Source: Pithys albifrons albifrons (lineage: Eukaryota > Chordata > Aves > Passeriformes > Thamnophilidae). Taken from it: a stretch of 64,000 bases of DNA. Below, one piece after another: positions 57,190 to 64,000 of this stretch (positions within the stretch are counted from its first letter, which is position 1; each line of letters starts with the position of its first letter). Both the position numbers and the translations under genes were made by a program. The DNA lies in NCBI RefSeq assembly GCF_047495875.1, contig NC_092463.1:10488622-10552621 (forward strand). Reading direction: 5' to 3'. The notes below the pieces were generated by a model, which was not told where the DNA came from, searched no databases, and saw only the letters and a list, made by a program, of their open reading frames with translations.

Positions 57190-60100
57190 GGATCGATACC
57201 TTCCTCTAATACACCTGGTTTGTAAGGATGCTGCCTCTTCTGTTTTTCTATAGACAGTATGAGATTTTAGAGGGATTTATGTTTTATCTCCAAGGATTAA
57301 AATAAAGTTAAGATTGTCCTTGAAGCTGGTTTCCTGCAAACAGTACCATAATGAATGCTTATTCTGAAATCTTATCAGCTTCATGACCCAATAGAGGAAT
57401 GAGAGACACTGCTTGAAAGACTAAGTATAGTTATTTAAAAAACAATTATGATCTTTCTTGGTTCTTACTGGGAAAGATAAACCCATGGCTTGCTGCATGT
57501 AAGCTTTGCCTGCAGTTTCTCCTGAGAACCAGAGATACGTAAGAAAACACAAAGCAATATTTCAATCATTCATATTTTGTATTCTGGCAGCAGCCTCTGC
57601 AGCTGTTCTGTGATTGCCTGTTCCAGCTACAAAGTCAAACCTCAGGCTGCATTATGACTTGGCAGGTGCTGCCCCATGCAGATGGCAAAGTGAAGCCCCT
57701 CTACATTAAAACTGGGTATCAAACAGCAAGTCATTTTTCTTATAGAAGTCAGTGGAAATTGTGCTTCTGTCTGGAAGCAGACCAGGACATCCCCTCCCCA
57801 GAAAGCAAGTTCATGCCTGTTGTCCTCAGTGGGATGAGCAAATGCTCTTCTTCCCCCTGTCAAAACCTGAGTTGAGTGCAAGGGATAGTGGGAGCACAGC
57901 CCTGTTTCTACCAGGCAAGGAGGCATTCAAGGATGGAATCATGTCTGACCCCTATACAGAGTGCTGAAGGAAGAAGCTTCTCCTGCTGACTTGGCAGAGA
58001 TCAGGCAAGAATCTCACATTTTCTCTGTAGTGTCAATAAAGAGAAATCAGATCCAGGCTGCAACTCAGTGGATGTGACCTGGCTCACCCAGCATATGCTT
58101 CCAAAAGTAATCCTCATTTGCAAATCTGGGGGAATTTTAGCAGGCAGAATGGAATATTGACTCAGAGTGGCTTTATTTAACCCACAAAATGTGGATTTTG
58201 AGGTATCTTTTGAAATGCCTAGGCCTCTGGTTCTCTGAAGCTTGAAGCTGTCTCCTTGCTATCTGGGAGTGACCTGGAGCTGTGGATGATCTTCAGGCCC
58301 ATCCTCCCTGGATGTGCCATCCCTGGCCCACTGAGTCCCACTGAGTGCCACTGAGTGCCACAGGGTGTCCACCAAATACACCCACTGTACAAAGACCCAG
58401 AGTAGACCAATCTACTTTAGCAAACTGGCAATAGCATAACAGCAAGGACACCCCTTCCTAAGAAAAAAGAGTTTGTAATCTAAGCAGAAGATTTTTCTTG
58501 AAACTTAGAAAAACAGTGATGAGACTGTGAATGGTGCTGTTACATTCTGGAGGCAGCTGGCTGAGGAGAAGGCAGGGCTTAGCCATCAGGTGGCACTCTG
58601 AGCATGCTGTTCAGCAGAGATGCCACTCACAATGTTACTGGGCTGGAGGAAATTCCTTTAATTCAAGAATATGACATAAACTTCATGAGCTGTGATTCAT
58701 TTCAGGTTAACACCCTTTCTTTATTTCTGCAAAATTAATCATCCAGCTACTGCATTGTTTTAATACACAAGAGTCCTAGGAAGAGAAGTACAGAAACTCC
58801 ATGTTTCCCTAATGTTTCTTTATCTTAATAATTATTACATGTCTTAATATTTTTGCCAAAGCAGAATAATTACACTATTTGTCCTCTGTAGTAAACTAGC
58901 ATATCTTGGCATCTGTTCTGAATTTATGCCTGTCTTTGTCTTAATCTCCTACCATCAAGCTGATCTCAAAATAGGAACCTGAAATAATGATCTGCAGGTT
59001 TTCCACATAAATCCCTTCTTAACCTTTTCAGCCATTTAACAGTATTTGCAGTCTCTGCTATTGTTCTGCATGAGGTTTCACTTGGAAAGAATTTAACTTG
59101 AGAGTTGTTTTTAGAATTAGACATCTAGATAAAAACATAGTATTTAAAATGCCTTCCTGGTTTGTTCCTTGTTAGTTTTTTAGAAGTAGAGTGTTTTCTA
59201 TTTTGATATACAAGCACTAGTTTATTGTTACTCTGCTGGTTCTACATTAGTGCTTCTACAGGAAAAATTGTAGTGACATTAATTGAAGGGTGAAATGAAA
59301 GGACTCGTGGTTAGCACTGCAGAACAGCACTGCAGAATATAAAATCACTGTTCTGTTGCATGAAGCCAGGACTGTGTAACTGGCATCAATGGGAGAGAGG
59401 CTGGGCTCTGTAGTGGATGGGCAAATACTACTCACATGCAGAGGACAGCAGGGCTGAACAATTTTTGCACACAATTCTCCCCTCCTGCCCAGCATATTTG
59501 TAAAACATATTTTTAAACTTTTCTAACATACTCACTACCAAAACCAATTTAATTTCTTACTCCTGCATATCATATGATCCTGATCCTTGGTGTATTCCCT
59601 GCCATTCATGGCTCCCATCCCCAGAGCCACGAACAAAGCCGTGCTTGTTAAAGGGAAAAGCATGAGCTCATCCATTGTAATCACCCGCCTGCTTTAGCTG
59701 CTGCTCCAAAGGAGGTTTTGTGGCAATGTCTGAATGCCTTCAGACAAGCCAGCACTGGATAAACTTTGGTTGAATCTTCAGGGAGCAAAACTGAGTGGAT
59801 TAAGTGCTTGTTTCTGCTGTAAGAATAGGTTTTCTGAAGGCAGGGAAGCCCCAGTTATCCAGACAATACAGTGATGTTTCAGCTCCAAACACAAGACCTC
59901 TTGGAGGCTCAGGGAAGCAAGGTCCCAGTGTAGTCTTTGGGCACCCCCACAGCCGGGTATCCCAGATAAGGCTTTGAATCCTCTGACATTCAGGGAAACA
60001 AAGGTGAGAAAATGAGAACTGCAAATGAATAATTTTGAAAGTGTGAAGAAAAGGACTTGTTGAAGCTTAAGCTTGCCAAAAATAGAAGCAAAACAACTGC

Positions 60101-62180
60101 ATTTTATACAGGCTAGTTATAATCGCATGTAAATTGCATTTTTTTCAAGTTGGATTCACTGTAGCTTTCAATTTAGAGACCAGCCTGAGGTCCCTAAAGT
60201 ACCATAGTCTCTCCTCCAGCTTTGGCTCCAAGGCACAAAACCTTGATAAAATGATTCATGTGCTGCCTGGCTCCTGAAAAATAAAGCATCCCATGCCTTT
60301 TGTGCATTAATTTTATGAAAGGCTTGAAAGATAAACAGAGGGCACTGACCTGTACTCATTAACTATGAAGAACAGAGTTAACCAGTGAGTAGGAGTATTC
60401 CCATTGCACACCTCGGTACAATGAAGCAGCTGTAGCTCTGCCTCCATACCACCTTTTCCTGATCTCATAGATTAAAGAATAGACCAAATTCTGAATTTTT
60501 AGTAATTCATAATCCAATTCAGTTATATAATCAAGTTAAGAGGGAAGTTTGGTGTTGAAGTTCAAGAAGTTCAAGAAATCTTCACAGGTCGTGGGACTTT
60601 GGGGGACTTGCTTTGCTTCTCTAGACATCATTTTCCTCAACCATTACAAATAAATATGTTGTTACATTCCTGGCACCGGACTGCTAGTGACAGAGGAAGT
60701 ACTATGGCTTGTGTAGGATTTCTTTCATCTGACTTGTCTCAGTTAACAGAGAGAAGTAAAAGGCATGCACACCATTCCCCCCCCCACCTTTGTAAGTAGT
60801 TGTTACTCTCCTCTGCTGCTGAGATGAGCCTACAAAAAATGTCAAGGTCTTCACTTTTTTCTGATTTCTGTTTCATTACATGAACCTGACTTTGAATCTA
60901 AAAATTAGGAGCTCAGACTCTTCTCTTAATGCTGCGAGGGCAGTAATCTCTTTATGTAACATGGGGAAGTGGCATCATTCTGCCAGGCGGCTGCAAACTC
61001 AGTGGGGAGCTAAGCATTCAGACCCTTATCTATTGTTTTCCTATCCTGAGTCATACCAAGTAATCTTTTCTATGCTTTCTTCTGATTTTTAAATATAATG
61101 TAATTCTGGTTTAATTTTTTTTTCTCGCAGGCACACATCTGTCTTTCATAATAAGTGCAGGTTTTATTCAACTCATGCACTAATTATCACTGCCCTGAGA
61201 GAGATCCACACTAGAAATGCAGATGAAATGGAAAATAGAGCTACAGCAAAAAGTACAGCAGCTTAAACCTAACTCATGACCTTTTAAGACTTGTGGGTTA
61301 GCTCTGTGCTACATATTGTGATAACATGGAATTTCCTGGCTTTGGTAAAGACATACTCAGATCTCTTCCCTCCAAAGCATTTACTGTCAAAGAAAAGGGA
61401 AGATCTTCTTTGTCATATGCCAGGCTGGTGAGCCATTTGTATTTTCCCCTGTAAGATGAACACATACGTACCCAATTGTAGTTCCTTTATGTTAAATTAT
61501 ATATTATATAACTAATATGCAGTCAAGAACACCAAAATAATGAAATCTTGAAGTACCCAGGAAAGTAAATAATTGCTTGTAGTATTACCAGCTTACAGGT
61601 GGGAGGGAGGGACAGAAGCATGAAGGGATTTATGTGACTCACCAGACGTCAGGAAAGGCAGGTCTGCCAGAGCCAGAGATATTCTCTCTCACAGTCTCAT
61701 GTTTTAATCCCCAATCTTTCTTTCTTTCTTTCCATTAAGATAAAGTATGCTTCCCTAATCCACAATATTTAAGAGCTTTTTAAGGTAACCCCCGAATCAC
61801 TGGAATTCTCTGAAGCTTCCACTGCAAAAAGCAATGTGTTCAACTAGCATTCATGAATATTTTAGTTAATGTCATTATTTTTTTAATATGATAAATTTTA
61901 CAGGGAAGAGTAGAGAGACAGCAAGACTTTGCATTGGGAATAACATTAAATGGAGACAGAGAATTCAGGGCAAACAGCTTGTTGGTCCTGCCTGTTTACT
62001 AAAGCATCTCTCCATGTGCAAAGATGGATCACCACAGTATGTGCTTTTAAGTCACTCACAATGCCTGTGTCATGCAGAGAGATTTGCCATCCCTTTGCAT
62101 GGCCACTGCCACCCTTGGGTCCCTACACAGTGTCTCCTGTCCTGTCCCCTCTTTGTCACCAGCCACCACTAGGTGATCTT
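57190..62180. other. Intergenic, nothing recognised
   Basis: No supported gene. It contains a small tandem repeat of CCACTGAGTGC-type units at 58327-58360 and an uninterrupted C run near 60778. Confidence 0.5.
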
Positions 62181-62340
62181 CCACCACTGCCCTGCCTCCG
62201 AAGGGAGGGTGTAAACAGCGAACAAATTTTTCACAGAGATGCTATTCATGAAAATATTTTTGCACGCGCCGCTTTGCAGCCTGCAAGCTGCAGTTTCGAG
62301 TTTCCTGGGAAGAAAGCCTATTAAGCTGCCTTTCTGCGGG

Positions 62341-62374
62341 ATTGCCATAGCAACCCTAGCACAATGCCAATGGC
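62341..62374. promoter_or_regulatory. RFX X-box palindrome with adjacent CCAAT box
   Basis: ATTGCCATAGCAAC at 62341-62354 matches the RFX X-box consensus GTHNYYATRRNAAC at 13 of 14 positions on plus, and its reverse complement does so too. A CCAAT box (within palindromic GCCAATGGC) lies 12 bases further at 62367-62371. The surrounding 62.2-62.6 kb is locally richer in CpG than its flanks. RFX plus NF-Y pairs occur in promoters and enhancers of ciliary and other genes. No adjacent exon is identified. Confidence 0.45.
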
Positions 62375-64000
62375 CCAGATTCCCTTCAGCCCCTTCTTTC
62401 TGAACTGACAGCAGTGATTTTAATGCTCCTTGAACCAAATCTTTGCATGTGGAGACCGCTTTGGAGAAAAGAAAAAAAAAAAGCTTTTAATCAGGGCTGG
62501 TTGTTCTCTTTTCTCTTTCCTTTCTTCCTGGGAAGCGAGTGGGAAGGCCTTTAGCATGGCGTCCCCCTCGGCCCCTTAAAGTCGCAGCCAGATAATGACC
62601 ACAAAGCAGTCCCATGTTCGGCAATTCCAGTATTATTTAGAGCCATAGGACACCAAGGGAATGATGCTTCCACAGGGGCTGTTTGTACAGATATTTGTGC
62701 CTTTGGGCAGGGAGGTTGGGAGCACAGCATGGATAGAAATGAAGCTATCACAGCAGCAAGGCAAATTCCCAGTTAAGTGTGAGCGGGACTGGGACTCGGA
62801 GCAGCAGTACTGTGTAAAACAGGGCATGTTGTTCTGCTCATTTTAAGCATCCCAAAGAGGCCAATATCTGAATACAGCCAGGTCTGGATGTTGTAGTAGG
62901 GTCCCCCAATGACACTTGGTAGGGCATAATGCCCTAATCAGGACTGGCTTCTGGTGGAAGCTGGTGACATGGGAGAAGGGAAAGCAGAGCCAACACCTGA
63001 GGATGAGCTCAGAGCCAGCTCCCTACAGGGGTGAAGCCACTCGCCATCTGACTGCAGGCACAATGTACCCCAGGTGCCCAGAGCTGCCAGTGAGCCAACA
63101 TATGGGAGAGCACTTAGACACAGTTCAGGCAGGAAAAGAAATAAACATCCCCTGTGTCTGACTAATGCAACATGAGATTTATGTGAAGCAATCCCTGAGC
63201 AGATTTAGTGATGGGGTACAGTGCTGCCACAGCCCTGAGGCACCCCCTTTCTCTTGTTACTCCCTTCTGTCATCTTCCCTTTTCTTCTGCCTGCCCTTGG
63301 AGAGCCTCCATGATTCATTGCCTACAGCAATGTCACAGAGAAGGTGGCAGGGTGGAGGTAGCCTGGGGAAGGTCCCTGGAGGTGGGACATCAGATCGAAT
63401 CCTGGTGTATTCAGCTCCAGCATCCCAGAGTGCTGCACCCACAGCTGCAGAGGGTGTTTGGGGTGCAAACCCCACCACATGCACCTTCTGCAAGGGAAAA
63501 TAAATCAAAGCTATGTGTGCACTGTCATGCCTTCTAACAGCCAGACTCCAATCCTTTCCTCACAACTGCTCATCATATCCATTGGCAGCATTCCCCAGCT
63601 GCATCCCTGTTTGCTGTAAGCATCTGGCCCTCAGCAAACACAGCTTGCTGCACAGTCACGAGCAGTGCTTAGCGCATCTGTCTTTAAAGTCTGCACAAAC
63701 ATTAGAAACAGAGGGAGCTCCTGAGTCGCTGAATCCAGCCTTGGGCTATCTCAGGTAACCACATCATGTATGCTAACTAATCCTCCCAGTAGTGCCCAGA
63801 TGGAGGGATAAGCTGCCCTGGTCTGCCTGGGGAAGGGAACCAAAGCTCGTGGTGAGCAGCAGAGATCAGCAGGGATTCATACCCTCCCCAGCTGAGCCTG
63901 CCCTGGTCAGTAAATATGAGTGGTTACCACTCAGACAGGGATCATGCCATCAGGCCAAGTAAATGGAGCATGGATACAGAAGTGATGAGTGGAAACATGC
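62375..64000. other. Non-coding to window end, nothing recognised
   Basis: Moderately GC-rich sequence with open frames of up to 112 codons but no family resemblance and no supported splice structure. Confidence 0.5.

Overview
The window looks like nuclear DNA of a bird, most likely a songbird (passerine). The basis is threefold. CR1 LINE fragments are the dominant interspersed repeats. One short element has a tRNA-Ile-like head fused to a CR1-type tail, the layout known from passerine TguSINE1. The gene pair in the middle has the order and orientation of the amniote KLC1 - COA8 - BAG5 neighbourhood (human 14q32.3). No prokaryotic operons, CRISPR arrays or plasmid features are present. Most of the window is AT-rich non-coding DNA.

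Layout. 1-10.07 kb holds no recognised exon apart from one CR1 3' fragment; it is probably the first intron of a minus-strand gene. 10.1-11.2 kb is a strong CpG island with GC-rich tandem repeats, a C9orf72-like GGGGCC tract (read on minus), a consensus minus-strand splice donor and a long (GGAT)n array. By synteny it is the likely KLC1 promoter and non-coding exon 1. 11.2-28.1 kb is intergenic, with a short and a 2.9-kb degenerate CR1, an (AT)n tract and one coding-like orphan fragment. 28.1-35.5 kb is COA8 (APOPT1) on the minus strand, fully resolved here into five coding exons (194 codons plus stop, all splice phases consistent). Its intron 2 begins with a six-unit minisatellite whose every unit starts with a copy of the exon 2 splice donor. 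35.1-35.9 kb is a shared CpG-island promoter. 36.17-37.52 kb is BAG5 on the plus strand, a single coding exon of 450 codons, followed by a probable long 3' UTR to about 40.78 kb. 40.8-64 kb has no gene I can name: it contains CR1 fragments on the minus strand, the TguSINE1-like element, two weak exon candidates and an RFX-type X-box with a neighbouring CCAAT box near 62.35 kb.

COA8 (mitochondrial cytochrome c oxidase assembly factor) and BAG5 (Hsp70 co-chaperone) are divergently transcribed from one GC-rich, TATA-less promoter, so shared regulation is likely. TRMT61A, which follows BAG5 in human, was not found in the 23 kb beyond BAG5.
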